Below are positions 36,716 to 50,415 of a DNA stretch of 64,000 nucleotides, in pieces. Every line of letters starts with the position of its first letter. Position 1 is the first letter of the stretch. Position numbers and translations under genes: made by a program. The stretch is taken from positions 530,230-594,229 of the forward strand of contig CABFPE010000404.1 of NCBI GenBank assembly GCA_900660155.1, written 5' to 3'. Origin of the DNA: Hofstenia miamia (lineage: Eukaryota; Xenacoelomorpha; Acoela; Hofsteniidae). The notes beneath the pieces were generated by a model. It saw only the letters and a list, made by a program, of their open reading frames with translations. It was not told the origin of the DNA and did no database searches.

Positions 36716-37661
36716 TTGAAAGCATTGCTCTTCAGTTTGCTTTACTCATACGACAATGTCTAGAATAACCGAGCAATTAGGTATATTTACAATTACTTCA
36801 AGTATATGAATGACCTCGCTTACGATATAGATGGAACCGCCCAGCTTGTCTCATTAGGTAAATTTAATATATTATTCAAGGATTTCTTTTAACAAGATGG
36901 TATTCTTCTCTTCACAAACAGACTCATTTTTGTATATTATGTTTTCACATTTTTATTATGCTGAAATTTCGAATTTGGTCTGTAAAAGGTCTTTTGAACT
37001 TCAATGTTTTATAAGAATTTCAGGGGCAGCTATTAGGGGGAGGACTGAGCAGGGGCATGTCAGCTAAAAATATAATTTTTGGTTTCAATTTCTGATAGAA
37101 ACTGAGAAACTCTTTTAATGACCATTTTCAGTTAAGAATCTATTTTATACATAAATATTTAAGGAGTTCATTATATGAAAGTCTCGTTGATATTTCAGAA
37201 GATATTTCAGAATTCAAATAATACATATATTAACAATGTTGCCAAAGAAGTTCCTAGGACTTAAAAGATAAGTACTATCTTGTTCCAGGTGTCAACATAA
37301 CCCTTCGTTTCACCATATTTGAGAATACTGTTTCTGCTTATCATGGGAAATTGTCAGAATTTTGAAGCTAACATGCCATTTTTGAATTTTTTTGCATAAT
37401 TTTTCAATACAATCCATCGCTTTGTTGCAAATTCCTTAGATAATCTTCTTCAATTATTTCAATCTGTATTTAAAAAATTACTTTGAGTTTCAAGCAAATG
37501 TTCTACACTTATTGGATACATGAAATACTTTTGCTGTAATGAAGATTGCGTACTAAACATTTTCTTTACAAGTCACAAGTTCGCTTATCACCTTTACCTA
37601 GATAGCGTCATCCTGACAAAATAATGAAATTTCGTTTAAAGTTGAGACCTAGCTAAGTTCC
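36716..37661. other. No gene recognised
   Basis: AT-rich DNA. A patch near 37020-37070 (CAGGGGCAGCTATTAGGGGG...) resembles one end of a decayed hAT-type repeat, with no partner end. Confidence 0.4.
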
Positions 37662-37976
37662 TACTAGAGAGTGACAATATGAGGTAAGTATGGACCCGAA
37701 AACAACCCGATCGGAATATTTAATACCCTAACCAGACCCGAAACTTTGACTTTGATTGGAGAAAATAAATCCCTGTTCAATCAAAAGATCATTAACATTA
37801 ATCATTTTCTGATAGGGAAACAGCAGTTTATTGGTATTACTTAATGTCTTGGATCTTTTTCAAATCAAAAAGTGATTTAGATCAGTATTTTTTGATAATC
37901 AATCTAATTTTTTTACCCAACCCTAAACCCGAAATTGAGTTGAATTTTATCGCGTACCCAATGTCACTCTCTAGTA
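37662..37976. mobile_element. ACCCGA-rich MITE, third copy
   Basis: The ends are exact 15-bp inverted repeats: TACTAGAGAGTGACA at 37662-37676 and TGTCACTCTCTAGTA at 37962-37976. The 315-bp unit is the reverse orientation of copy B at 7618-7981. Shared landmarks include a GGTATTACTTAA...CTTGGATC stretch and ACCCGA words near both ends. Similarity continues about 35 bp beyond the left end. No frame is present. The superfamily is not determined; no clear target duplication was seen. Confidence 0.75.
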
Positions 37977-39332
37977 AAAAGCTATTCGTTTGGAATATTG
38001 CGTCGAATTTGCTTTTAATATAAATTTTTTTTGTAGGTCCTTCATGTCAATATTTTTTAGAACTAAATATTTCAGCACCTGTTTTCTGTTATTAAAACTC
38101 AATGAGGACGCACTATTGTGCTGTATAATTTATTAGCTGAAATTTTGATTGGACGTTCTTCTTATTAACTATGTTAGTGAAAAGTACACACAGTGTTTTA
38201 AAAATTGCAAATTTGCTAGATTCAATTAGAATATTCAGAAATATGATACAATTCTTACTTTTTGATGTCATAGAATCTCAAAATTTCGGCATTTTTTTGA
38301 ATTCAAATAAATATTGGTCTTAGTAATTAAAAATGTTGGAATTTATTCCTAAGTCTTCAAATATATCTTCTCCTTTATTTTACTTACTTTTTTGTTACTA
38401 ACAATATTAGACGTTCTTTCAAAATAGGAAGATAGAAAAATAATATCATGACTCTAATATGCAGATATTAAGAAAAAAATTTATGATGTTTATGAAAACA
38501 AACATATTTTTTAGCTAAGACTTTAAATTAATATTTTTAATAACGTTTCTAATTATTAGGAAATTGTTTATATAAATTTCTATAATATAACATATTATTT
38601 ATTGATTTAAATGAACTGATTGCGAACCGCAGTCCGGATTGAATTGCTGAGACTTATCATCAGTATAACAGTGAGGTAAATTTTTGTTTTTTTTTGAAAA
38701 GTAAAGGTTAAGTGAATAGAAATGCATGTGTTCAGTTGCTCTTTTGAATATATATACAAAATATTATACACATTTAGCTAAACGCTTCAGTTGCAAATTC
38801 AACTGTTCTGAGTGGAGTAATGACTGTGAGAAGCCTTTCTATGTCAAATATCTTTGAAATATAAACTTATTCTCAAAAGGAAAACTAAATATGATAATTT
38901 ATTTTGAAATTTTGGAAATTCCTTAAAAAAATTTTTAAAACTAATTTTCAATACAGAAGATGCTTAGCAGACATCATTCTTTTGAAAAATATATGCTATA
39001 AAATTTGGAAATATATTCAGCACTATTGTGTCAAATTTAATAAAATGAAATCCAACCCTAACTAGAAAAACACGGTTAAACTCAGCCTTTTATGATATGT
39101 GAAACAGATTCCCATACAAGCTTTTGAGTTAGTCTTGAACATAAAGGTCGCACAACTAACATTGTAAACGCATTCAAACATTATAATCACAAATCATGAT
39201 ATACGCACACTAAATTGTCGACAGTTAAACAATTTTTATTTGAATTCATTATCTAGCCTATCCACGTAAGACTAACAGCAAAAATATGCTTACTCTTGAA
39301 AACATGGGACAGAGAGCTACACTAAATCATTT
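37977..39332. other. No gene recognised
   Basis: AT-rich DNA without recognisable content. Part of the 5' side of the Tc1 relic could extend back to about 39040, but its frames are too decayed to read. Confidence 0.45.
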
Positions 39333-39660
39333 CAGGAAATAGTTGATCCAAATTCCAGTTTGAACTTCCTCAAGAAGTAATAGTGGAGCATTTGATGATT
39401 TACAACGCACCTTGTCATAAGTCAAAAGAAGTTATTGAATTTGTAGAAAGAAAAGGAGTTATGCTTCTGCCAGACTGGCAAGCAAAGTCTCCAGCCCTCA
39501 ATCTGATTGAAAATGGATGGGATCGGTTAAAGAGAATGGTGAATAATCAAAAGAGAGATTTTATTAACATTCTCGACAGTACATTGCAAATTTGTTTAAT
39601 TCGATGTCAAAGACGATACAAGCTTTGTCGAAAATAATGGATACCCTATTAAATACTAAA
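39333..39660 (+). pseudogene. Tc1-type transposase C-terminal relic
   Basis: An 84-codon frame (39383-39637) reads MIYNAPCHKSKEVIEFVE, then LLPDWQAKSPALNLIENGWD, the second and third acid motifs of Tc1-type transposases (DNAPCH ... LPDWPAKSPDLNLIENVWD). The second acid is Tyr here, and Asp in SPDLN is Ala. The third acid, Glu of LIEN, is kept, 35 residues on. A tail in another frame (FNSMSKTIQALSK) matches the usual S.P.RI..V. ending. The first acid motif was not recognised upstream. No terminal repeats were found. Confidence 0.75.
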
Positions 39661-42296
39661 AACCCGTATAGTTCATTTGAATTTTCCTTTGTAGGTGCTT
39701 CAGTTATTATTTTTAATGATATTAAGGTATTTTATATTTTATATCTTATGTGCAACCTTTACGTTTAAGGGTGTATAGAGCATAATATTGATTTCTCAAA
39801 GTGTCTGTGTGGATATTGCGATTTTGTCTGTTGGTGACTATCATCCATCTATAGGTGTACAACAAAATATTCATTTCGATTACCTGCATCTGAGAAGTTT
39901 AGATGAAGCAATATTCAAGAGGACTCTCATACAAAGCTTAATCAGAAAATTTCATATTCCATAGTCAGTTCCATGCTGTAACAAAAGCAAACGAGTCATG
40001 ATGATTACTATTACTCAATATCCTTCTGACTCTTTCAATAATCACTCACAAACTGATGTCTATCAGTAGAATTTTCGCATGACCATTAGCATTTGTTGAC
40101 AAAGTATATTTACCTTGGAATTTCATCCCTTCAAATAGGAAACAACGTTATACTATATGGAGGAAAAGAGTTAATTTAGAGTGTATAGAATCATTTTTGT
40201 AATACAACGATAAACACATTCCATATAATTTTTCATAATTTTCTAGAGATTGAAACGTCCAATATTATGTAATTTTTAATAAATATCTCTAAAAATTTGC
40301 ACATTTTCATTGCTATATTACTTTATCAAATGCATTAATTAAGCTAATTTTAGAAATTTATTTCTGCTGTTTTTAGTTCTGCCTACATTGTTAAACTTTG
40401 ATTGTAATATTATTGCTGTGTTTTAGAATGTAATTGTTAACAATCAAGAACGCTTTCGCTACAAGCACTGTTTGCAATTAGAATAATGATTTTCTTAAAT
40501 TAACGAAAACGGAAACCTTGAAATTTAGAAATCGAATTGAGCTGAATAATACACCAATTATTATTATTGCAATTTTCATTCTTCGCTTACAACTTTTAAT
40601 ATCTTTTCATTTCAATTATGGTTATATTTTTGCTTGTGTGATGATACATAAGAAATTACTACCGATTTTCAAATTTTACAATGTACATGTATAATGTAAT
40701 CCAAATACTATGAACACTATTAGGGTTACTTTTAGATGTTGAATAAATCAGCAGGAAATTTGTTAGCAGATGGAAGGTATTGATTTTCAGATGTGAGACA
40801 GGAAATTCCCTCATATAGTGATTCTTACAATCGCAGAGTATTTCAAATGAGTTCATAGTTCATTTACTGACAATGAGTGGTATTTGAGTACAGCATATAT
40901 ATAAAAATGGAAATTTGAGATCTTATACTTTAAATTCAGCTTATAGTCATAATCAGTTATTACAGTTTTGTCCATTATTCAATACAAGCCTCGTTTTTAG
41001 ATTCAAGGAAAAGTTTGTGTTTTTAATCAAAGTGGAGCTATATTTAATTTTGATGAAAATCAAACATTCCGTAGCTCATTACGCAAAATTTTCCATTGAC
41101 TAATTAAAATTATACGAGTTATTATATTCATAGGAGCAATAATGCTTACTGAGCTTATGTTTATGGTACGCACGTTGGTAAGTTATAAATAATTGTAAGT
41201 TAATGAATAAAATGTAGGTGATTTTAAATATAACTATTTTTGTCGAAAGATGGCGTGCTAAGATTGTGTCTGTGTGGAATGTTAATGCATAGAAAATCAT
41301 TAATGTTATTATTAGGACTTAAGGATATTGCTGTTAATTCTTGGAAAAAATAATAATTATTATGGATCATTCAAAAAATAGAATTTTTTATTTTGTTCGT
41401 TAATAAACACAAAGACAATTTAAAAAGCATTATCTTGAATTTAGATCATATTTCGAAACCTCAATGAATATTCATTACTTGCAAACATATTGATTTCTCT
41501 TAGAATTTTAAGGAAAAAATAGTCATGAATTTTTGTTCATTTCTTGCCCTTGTGATAATACCCATGATCAGTTTGAATCTGTGGCAAGAGTTTTCTATCA
41601 TAAAACCTAGATTTTGATGTACACACTGTCTTGCTTTTCCATTATCAACAATTTTTTGCTTCTATTGAAATATTAGGTGCCTACTTCGTCATTTTCCATT
41701 ACCTTGCCAGGGATTCAGTTAAGATAAGGTATATCATTCATTCAGTTCTCGAGAAATCTTAACTTTCTACCATAGATTTCATATTTTTACGTCTAATTGA
41801 TCAATGATTATCATCAAACTTTTCATTGAACATGCCATGATTATTTGATTTATTGGTTAATTTACCAGTGTCTGTTTTTAAGAAATGGCCCATATTAATA
41901 ATATACCTAGCAGCTATAATTTATTCATTAGCTTGTTTCCTAGTATAGAAAAAATCTCTTAGAAGATTATAAAAATTCTTGCTCCCACTTTACAGCAATT
42001 TTCTCATACGTAGCAACAAAACTCAATCAAATATGTTCCTAATTACAGTATAAAGTTAAATGTTTCCCTTTTGCACGCTACTAATAGAAGTTCCCACGTA
42101 AGTTGTTCATAACTTTTTAAGTATCGAAATTTTAGAATTTCTATAGCTTATAAATTAAATATACATCTGAATGAAGTCGGTGTATTCAGATACTTTTAAT
42201 CTCAGTAATGATAAAGAATTGAAAATTACTAATCTTTTAATGTCATTTACTGACCTCGAATAAATAAATGTTATAAATATTTGCAGTAAACACAAA
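39661..42296. other. No gene recognised
   Basis: AT-rich DNA with frames below 70 codons and no domain seen. Confidence 0.5.
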
Positions 42297-44379
42297 TTGT
42301 ACTGCAATAGTATTATTTCAAGGAGTAAGAAGAATTTCTTATCTTGTATTAATGTTAAAATTAATGAATTAAATTCTGCAAAAGTGGAATCCTCAAAAAG
42401 CCCAAAACAAGATCAAAAAAACCTTATAAACCCCAAACTATATCAAAAAGCAAATTACTACATCAAAAAGTTAGGTCATTAAACAATAAGGAATGTAAAA
42501 ACATATATTGGTAATATTGAAAAAACCAATAAAAATATTGAAAATGAAAATGAAAATTTAGTGTCACTACCAATAATGACATAATGTTATTCTGTGAATC
42601 TGAAAAAAAATAAATGAAATCGAAAAAGAACTTACAAAATAAAAAATATAACTAATAAAGCATCTACAAAACTTTTATTTATAAAATTAGGAGGACTTAA
42701 TGATTGTGAACAAAGAAAAATTCACAATCAAGAAGAAATGACAATTTATAAGAATTTAAGAGACAAGAAAAAATTTTATTTTACTTTTGTAACACTGCAT
42801 CAATTTGAGGAAGGATCAAGACATCTAAAAGTTATTAAGTCTCAGAAACCAAGCAAAACACCAAAATGGTTTATAAAAGAAGCAATGCAAATCATAAGTA
42901 GACCGCTATGGGACATATTAAATCAATGCAGTAATGAAGGTGTTTTTCCAGAGGAATTGAAAATTGCAGAATTATTACCTATTTACAAAAAGGGTGATAT
43001 TGATGAAACTACAGACCAATCTCAGTTCTATCCATTACAAGTAAAATATTCGAAAAAAAATTTATATAACCAAATTAATGAATATTTCGAAAATATCAAA
43101 TAATACGATCTTTACAATTTGGATTTAGAAAGAATATGTCTACAAATAATGCATTAATTTTTGTTTTAGACGATTGGAGAAATCATATAGATAAAGGAGA
43201 GTGTTTATATCTTATAATTAGATCTATCTAAAGCATTTAATTCAATTGATCATGAAATGCTAATTAAAAAATTAAAACATATATACAACATTAGTGATTA
43301 TGCAACTAAGTTATTAACCTCATATTTAACTAATAGACAACAATACGTAAATGTAAACAATGAAATCTCTAATAAACTAATCATTAATAAAGGAATACCT
43401 CAAGGCTCAGTTCTAGGGCCATTAATATTCAATCTTTATGTTAATGACATCAATTTTAATGAAAACAAAAAATGTGTCCAATATGCTGAATACACCCTGC
43501 TGTATTCAACCAACCATTGTGATTTAATAGGCACACTACAAACTGCAATATTATACTTTGAAAAAAATAAAATGAAATTAAATGTTGAAAAACTAGAATT
43601 ATGGTACTAAATATTTCTACCAAGACTGAAAAATTAATGTTAAAAATAATCAATAATATTATACAAAAAAAAGACAACAATTAAATACTTAGGAATAACT
43701 TAACATTTGAAATTGAAGTCAACAAAACAATGCAGAAAATGATACAAGGAATCAAAACACTAACTAAAATTCAAAAATCCATAGCTATAAATTGGAAAAT
43801 TACTCTAATAAAATCATATATATTGCCTCATTACTTATATTCAGCCTATTTAAAAGAATGAAGATCAAAGTAGAAAGGAGTATCAATATCATCTGTGAAA
43901 GAAAAAAGCAAACTACAATTTAAGAAAATAACTATATATTTTCATTAGAATATTTACAAAGACTAAGATCTCTAGAAATAATTTTCAAATTGAAGGCAAG
44001 AAACAAAATACCAACTAAAATACATTTAAGAACAAATTCATATAAAAACTTAAATTTAAGAAAAATATGATGAAGAACTCATTTACTAATTTTTTTATTG
44101 ACTTATGGAATGAATTACCACCTCAATTTAAAGAAGAAAAATTAATTAAAGACTTTAAAAGAAATTTAAAAATGTATTTGAAACCAAGAGAAATCAACTA
44201 TTTAAATTACCAAAGAATTCAATCAAGCCCAACAACCAAGCTTAGTTATTGAAACAGAAAAAACTATTTTTAAAATCTTAATAAGTGCTTATCACTATAT
44301 TTATATAGTGATTCTATGTACAGAGGATTTTAGAAATAAATATTATTATTATTATTTTTATTATTATTATTATTATTAA
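42297..44379 (+). mobile_element. 5'-truncated LINE with reverse transcriptase, ending in a TTA repeat
   Basis: RT motifs run in order: AMQIISRPLWDILNQC and GVFPEELKIAELLPIYKKGD (about 42888-42996); a decayed QFGFRKNMSTNNAL in another frame; DLSKAFNSIDHEML (about 43222-43263), where the usual SKAFD reads Asn; KGIPQGSVLGPLIFNLYVND (43389-43448); and QYAEYT at the YADD site. Then come TFEIEVNKTMQKMIQGIKTL, LIKSYILPHYLYSAY and a C-terminal FIDLWNELPPQF...FKRNLKMYL. The endonuclease and ORF1 are missing. Two or more frame changes and changed catalytic positions make it dead. The 3' end is GATTTTAGAAATAAA followed by an ATT/TTA repeat to 44379, a tail type common in CR1/I/Jockey-related LINEs. The codons are strongly A-rich. 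Confidence 0.85.
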
Positions 44380-44874
44380 AGTGCAGGTGGGCTTTGCAAC
44401 TTATTCATTCTTTATCCGCACAAAAGTTTAAAGGCTTAATACAAAACACCTCGCTGGACTTAATATCTGCAGTTATTCTTGTTTACATAAGATTTCAATT
44501 TATAAAAAGTACATGTTAATATCATACTATTAAACCTCCGAAGAAATAATTTGAAGGGTTTGGGTAACTAATATAATATACTTTCAACAATATTTGCTAA
44601 ATAGTGTGAATTACATCACGAAATATATTTTAAAAAGTATAATTATACACAATTGTTCAATTTTATGGAAGCAGTTTACTAAAAAGTTTATCCCTAACTT
44701 GTTACCTGAAAAATGTAATATCGAACACTTTAAAAATAGACTCCTAAGCTTTTCAACTTCATTAACATATTTGGATAAATGTATATTAGAAAGGGAAATG
44801 ATGTATAATATAATAAAGCGATTATGTTAACAATATCATAGACCCAACCAAACATGTATAATGAAATTTGCTCA
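44380..44874. other. No gene recognised
   Basis: Short AT-rich stretch between the LINE tail and a Tc1 relic. The 78-codon frame at 44594-44830 has no recognised motif. Confidence 0.4.
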
Positions 44875-45480
44875 AGTGACCATGCATTTTCTGACAGGGG
44901 CATCAAATTCCAGATTCTTTCTACATTTGCCTACAATTTGTCAGCACTTTGGATATCGATTTTTTCCTTACTAAGGTTATGTTTGACCTTTCTCCAAAGG
45001 TCTTCAATTAGATTAATATCTGGGTTTTGTGGGAGCCATGTCGTACAGGACGTCCCAAGTTGTTGAAGAAATTCGATTGTTTTTTTTGCAACATGCTATG
45101 GGGCATTGTCTTTTGAAGAACTGTTCAGGCAGTTTGCAGACGTTTTATTTCCTGTCTAACAACGTTCTTGGAGTGCTGCTTCAGTAATCCATTGTTGAAA
45201 TCTTGAAAAATTTGAGGAAAGGGATGCATCTGGAGACTTTTTCAAAAGTAATTCTTATCTCAAGCTGCCTTGGTATCCCCGTCATCTTTTTCGAGACTTT
45301 TTGCTTGTACTATGTATTTCCACTGCTTGAGAATACAGAAAGTGGTGACAATGTTTTTACGATTCTAGCAATAGATGAAATTGCATGACCTCATTGCTTT
45401 ATAGAAATCACAAATTTTTTTGCTTAGAAGTTGGATGCCGCCGATTTTGTGTACTTTGAATTTTTTGGATTTTAATATGA
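44875..45480 (-). pseudogene. Tc1-type transposase relic (DD34E)
   Basis: Minus-strand reading around 45110-44930 gives DNAP.HVAKKTIEFLQQL, then WLPQNPDINLIEDLWRKVKH and NLSKEKIDIQSADKL. This is the classic Tc1 C-terminal block, with 34 residues between the second acid (Asp, codon at 45108-45110) and Glu of LIED. A stop replaces the residue after DNAP. On the 5' side (about 45430-45240), IARIVKTLSPLSVF and KVSKKMTGIPRQLE resemble the helix-turn-helix and linker. The segment carrying the first acid is absent, so the copy appears internally deleted. Terminal repeats were not found. Confidence 0.72.
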
Positions 45481-46477
45481 GGCATAAATTTTTCTTCTCA
45501 AATCGTGAAATTGAATGCCAATACAAGCAAATGTCATTAAAAACGATGGGGTTTCGTAAAAGAAATAAACCTTTCCACTATGGCAACTGATATATTCTCG
45601 CGCAATGTCACATTGCAATCAGCATCTTTAAAGAAACCTTGGTAACTCTGCACATATTCAAGACTGTGGCAACTCTCTGCTGAGGTGCTTCTTTCTCCAT
45701 TTCTTAAGCACTTAATACCGAGAATGGACCCCATGCTTTGACATCTAGGTTATCTGATGACACAAGGCAGCCTATTTTTTCTTGGATAATATCTATGGTG
45801 AACTACTTTTGTGTCAGATCCTTCTTCCTTCTTGGCATACCTTCTCATACTTTCTTGAATTTTAGGAGCAGAGTTTTCTCTTGAGAAACGGTCTCTGAAA
45901 ATGATGCCTTGAGGTGTATAGCAATTTGCTATGATGCATTTGAATAATGAATGATATGAGATTCATTAGATATTCTTTTAGAAAAGGATGCCATATTATC
46001 CAAACCAATTTGATTGGAATCAAATGCAATATCGGAAGCAGTGGCATGAGGAGGTTCCCAGTGATTTATAAGCATGTTACTGAACTATTTTGCATATTTT
46101 CAAAATATCAAGGATATATTTTTAGCTTGGGCTAATTATTTTTGTTTATTTGAAAAGAAATTGCAGCTGTAGTAAAATGTGACTTCATTGACTTTTGGTC
46201 AATTTTGCCAAAATTGCCACTAGGAATTTTTCAAAAACTGTGATGGCCCAAAGTATATATTTAGTCGGCTATAACTCATTAACAAAACAAAGATATTTAA
46301 AATCTGAAAACACTACAAGATTGGATATTGTTTCCACTTTCTTTTCCGACAAACTGGTTCTATCCCGTGATAAACTCTGTTTTTGTGCACTGCGGCTTCA
46401 AAAAAATTTTAGAGTAGTTGTTCCCACAGACATTTGAATATTTTTTTAAAAATTGGATTTGTCATAATTTATATTTA
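45481..46477. other. Unidentified, partly open minus-strand stretch
   Basis: The minus strand is fairly open from about 45970 to 45537 (words such as RRYAKKEEGSDTKVVHHRYY and, in the 65-codon frame at 45734-45537, SAESCHSLEYVQSYQGFFKD). It does not fit Tc1, hAT or LINE motifs that I know. It may be the remnant of another element or non-coding DNA. It lies on the upstream side of the Tc1 relic. Confidence 0.3.
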
Positions 46478-46600
46478 AAGTGACCCGACCCGACCCAATC
46501 ATAATTCAACTTATGTGATCCGACGCGAACCATTTCTTTAGCTCAAAACAGTGATCCAAACTGACCCGATTTTGGGTCGACTCAACTCTTTTATTAGTCT
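46478..46600. repeat. Isolated ACCCGA-rich patch
   Basis: Contains GTGACCCGACCCGACCC, further on GATCCGACGCGAACC, and near the end CTGACCCGATTTTGGGTC. It recalls the ends of the MITE family at 7.5 and 37.7 kb but lacks the TAGAGAGTGACA ends. It may be a relative or an independent GC-rich repeat. Confidence 0.35.
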
Positions 46601-49600
46601 GTAATTGTCAGATATATATTTTAAGACTCCATCAACATTTGAATATTTTGGATGACATTAAATCAGGGAATATTTGACTGACTTCATCCTTCAGATATAA
46701 ATTGAGGAATATTTGCTACTTTTCAATAACATTTGAATTCCTCAATAGTAGGAAAAATTTTACACTCAATTATTGGGAAAACTATGACGTTGAAAAACAA
46801 AGCTAATCACTTTATAAAGCACAAAGAATTTTATTAGAGAATAGAACCATAAATTTATGACTATAATAAAATATGTTTCCATCTCTTAAATTGATAGATT
46901 TGAATCAACTCTTTTTAAAATATATCGCATTTTATTCGCTTTCATTTTTATAGGAGGCTGGTGCTTAAGTCTGATGTGTACAGTATTTAATGTAGAAAAT
47001 TTTTTTATAAATTTAAGATTTTTTTCAGCTATTATATACATAATTCATTATGTGGAGCTTAATATTCTAATCAAATGAATAAACTACCTCCCCTAGGCTG
47101 AACTAGAATATGGAACATGTGAAAAAAATTCATGCCTCCAAATATCCCATTTTTCAAGGATTAATTTGCTTGGATAGTTTTGTTAACTACAATTTGTTTA
47201 TCACTGCAAAGTACATTGATTTTTGCAAAATTTTGCCAAAAAAAAATCTGCTTCATTTTTCAAATTGATATTTTACCTAGCTGTTTGTTGTATCTTTCTC
47301 GGCAATTGGGAAAATTCTTTTAAAGTACAATCAATTTTATAAATCAATTTTTTTGTTTTTAGAAAAACAATAAATTCAATTGCTAAGGCAGTTAAATTGA
47401 GCTTGATGATTCAAAGCATATGGAATCTACTAAATATTTCCTATGTCATAATGGAATATAACTACTATTGTCATATCTAGCTGAATTAAATTGGTTTATT
47501 TTTATTTAATTAATTTTAAGCATTAAAACAAAGTTAGAAAAGGTCCCATCGTCTTCAACATATTTATTGAATTTTCAACCAAAAAAATTATTCAGTATAT
47601 TGTTGAGGAAACTAAAATATGTGAATCCAACCTAAGCTACATCTTTGAAAAATGAATTATTAAAAGATCAAATATGAAGCAACAATATCAGTCAACCCTT
47701 TCATCATTGAAATTGAGAGTGGATTTTCCGTAACAATTTCCCATTTTTCGTCCAATTTCTACTTATATTGCTCGCAATTTTAGTCGCATTGTAAGTTTGA
47801 AAAGAGTCCTATACATAGGGCTCAACCCACTCTTTTATTATTTTATAATAGAAACATTGGTATTTCAATTGGTATACAGCATCAAATGCTTTGCACCAAA
47901 TTGTTTTAAAAAAATTATAGTTTTGAATTCCCTCAACAGCATTGGGAATTGAACAAATTATTAGTTCCCACTAGCATTTATATAAGCTTTGCATGATATT
48001 TTGTATGGCTTGTAAGAATTTTACACTAAGGACTTACATTACATGTCATAGATATCGTTTCAAAATTCTGATAATTTTTAGAAAATTTAGTGGATCAAAC
48101 AACCCCGAGTCTCCCATTTCGCGATGCCACTGCATTGTTTTCTACTGTCATTTGCATGCAAATGAAGAAAATATAATAGATATTGCAAAATCGCTTTCGA
48201 ATTCATTTATCTTTCAATTACAAAGTTTATTAACATGTATAAAATTGTTTACTGAAGCAGCAATCTAGATTATAAAATTTTGACAATTTATTAACCATCA
48301 CTTAATCATAGGAGTCTTCATTTACTGACTTTAGCGGGATTCGTCAATTATTCATGGTATTAACAATTTATCAAAGTCATTACTGGATTATTAATGAGTT
48401 TAACTAACTGTATTGTCGTCATACAGTACTTTGAGTCTATTATCTAGCGATGAGCCACGAATATTTTTCGTCGAAATTGAAAATTGTAGCCTTCATTAGC
48501 ATTTAAATATGCCATTAATTTCGGAAATAATTATTAAAGCGTAAATTGTAAAGATGAAGTAAATTATTTTACAAAACGGCTATTTCGTTCTGTATTAATG
48601 GATGTTTCAAATTGCTTTAGAGATGGTTCAAAACAACGTGTATTGTTTGGTATTTACTTTGTTTACTCTAAATTGTTACAAGTTATTTAAAAACAAATAT
48701 TTAAATTATATTTTCTGACTTAAATGTTTGAGGAGATTAAAATTGTCGTAAGGAAAGCAGAATGACTATCTCTGACTGAGAATGTCCGAAACGAGCCAGA
48801 TCGAGTTAATTGTTTCATTGTATGTTAGTGGTTTAGTGCATTGATTTTATTGTATACATTTAGTTGAAATGTAAATGGTTATGCACAAAGAAATACAAAT
48901 TCTTGTAAATATATTATACAATTATATCTGTAAAAGATACCAAATGCATCCCATTGTTCAAAAATATAAAACAATATTATTATTTTTATTATCACAAAGT
49001 GGGGATGCTTCTTTTAATTTTTGTTTTAAATCCTTGTTTTATGTAGATTTTCTGATATATCGTAAAACCGCTTTTGATTTCATGAATTCGTTGAACAATG
49101 CCTAATCAGCTTTTTTATCGGTAATCATGGTCATTTATTTGTAATGCTTAATGGATCTAGTAAAATTGGTTCATTTGGTCAACATTACTTCTATTCGACC
49201 TGGGGCGCGGATTTCCTCCACCTTTTAAAATTTTGACTATTACTCAAAAAGTTCAGGAACTCTCTTATTGTGTTAGTTTGCTTTTCATAGCTTTTAATGG
49301 GAGGGGGGCAATAACCCCATATTTTGATTTTTCTAAATATCTGCTTATTTCATATACGCTATTGTTCTTCAAAAAGAGCATAGTTTTATAATGTTTTCAA
49401 AATCTATTATTGTTATTAGTATGAAAAAAGTACTTGAAATAAGAAAAATATACTTGATGATTTGATAAGCTAAGAAGGAATTATAGTAAATTTCTTCATT
49501 TCCAACTGCTAAAGCCAATATTTAATATATTTGAAAGCATCCCCAAATTTGAAAATTGATGAAGTCATCAAAAATAATGATAGCATTACATTTCTGAAAA

Positions 49601-50367
49601 TTCCATATTTATGGTCTCACATGAAAAATATTTCGTTTAACTATCATAATCCAATCCTGGGTTAGATAGGAAGAAAAGTGACTTTCCTCCCTAGATCTGA
49701 AAAGTCCAAAAAACATATCAAATAGGGTTAAGGAATAGTTCAAGTTGAAAAATTTATTGAATTTTAATACTTGCTTTTATATTAAATTTATGAGTAAAGG
49801 AAACGTTGGGCAGATATGTTAGCTTCCGTTGATGCATTTCCATTTTAGTGTAGTATGAATTTTATATATGCATAATGCAACAATTTATTTATAAGAGTCA
49901 TTAACCTAGCGTTCAATTATAATAAATCAAAAGTTAAAATTCCATAATTAACTGTTATTTACCACGACTTGGTGATGCAAATGCGAATGCAATTCTTAAT
50001 GTACTAAAATACTAAATTACATTAGATTTAAATGTCAACACAAATTTGGTCCCATGAGACCAATTAAGCTATTGATGATTTTAAAATTTCGTTCACTGTG
50101 CGTGACACGTACTCAAAATGAGATCTCTTGTGAGAAATTAGTTTGTTCCCCATCTGCTGCATTATTAAAATTAGTTGTTTTATGAAGTACCTCCTGTCAT
50201 GTAAACTTTTTCCATGATTGTATTTACTTCAAATTAAATGATTATAAAATAGTTATCGTGGCGATGCTGACTGCGGGGGATTAGAGAGCTATGGGCTCCC
50301 CCTAAATGCAATATAGCAAGTCCAATGCTAAAAAATTAGATTGTCAATAATAGGATGTATATATGTA
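46601..50367. other. No gene recognised
   Basis: AT-rich DNA with short chance frames. GC-richer scraps near 49195-49220 and 49295-49320 (GGGAGGGGGGCAATAACCCC) look like isolated ends of old repeats. Confidence 0.5.
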
Positions 50368-50415
50368 CTAATAATTATATTTATTCATAAGTTTATTTAT
50401 ATATATANATAATTA

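Noticed and set aside
44594-44830. 78-codon frame after the LINE
   Set aside because: It lies beyond the LINE's repeat tail and has no LINE or host motif.
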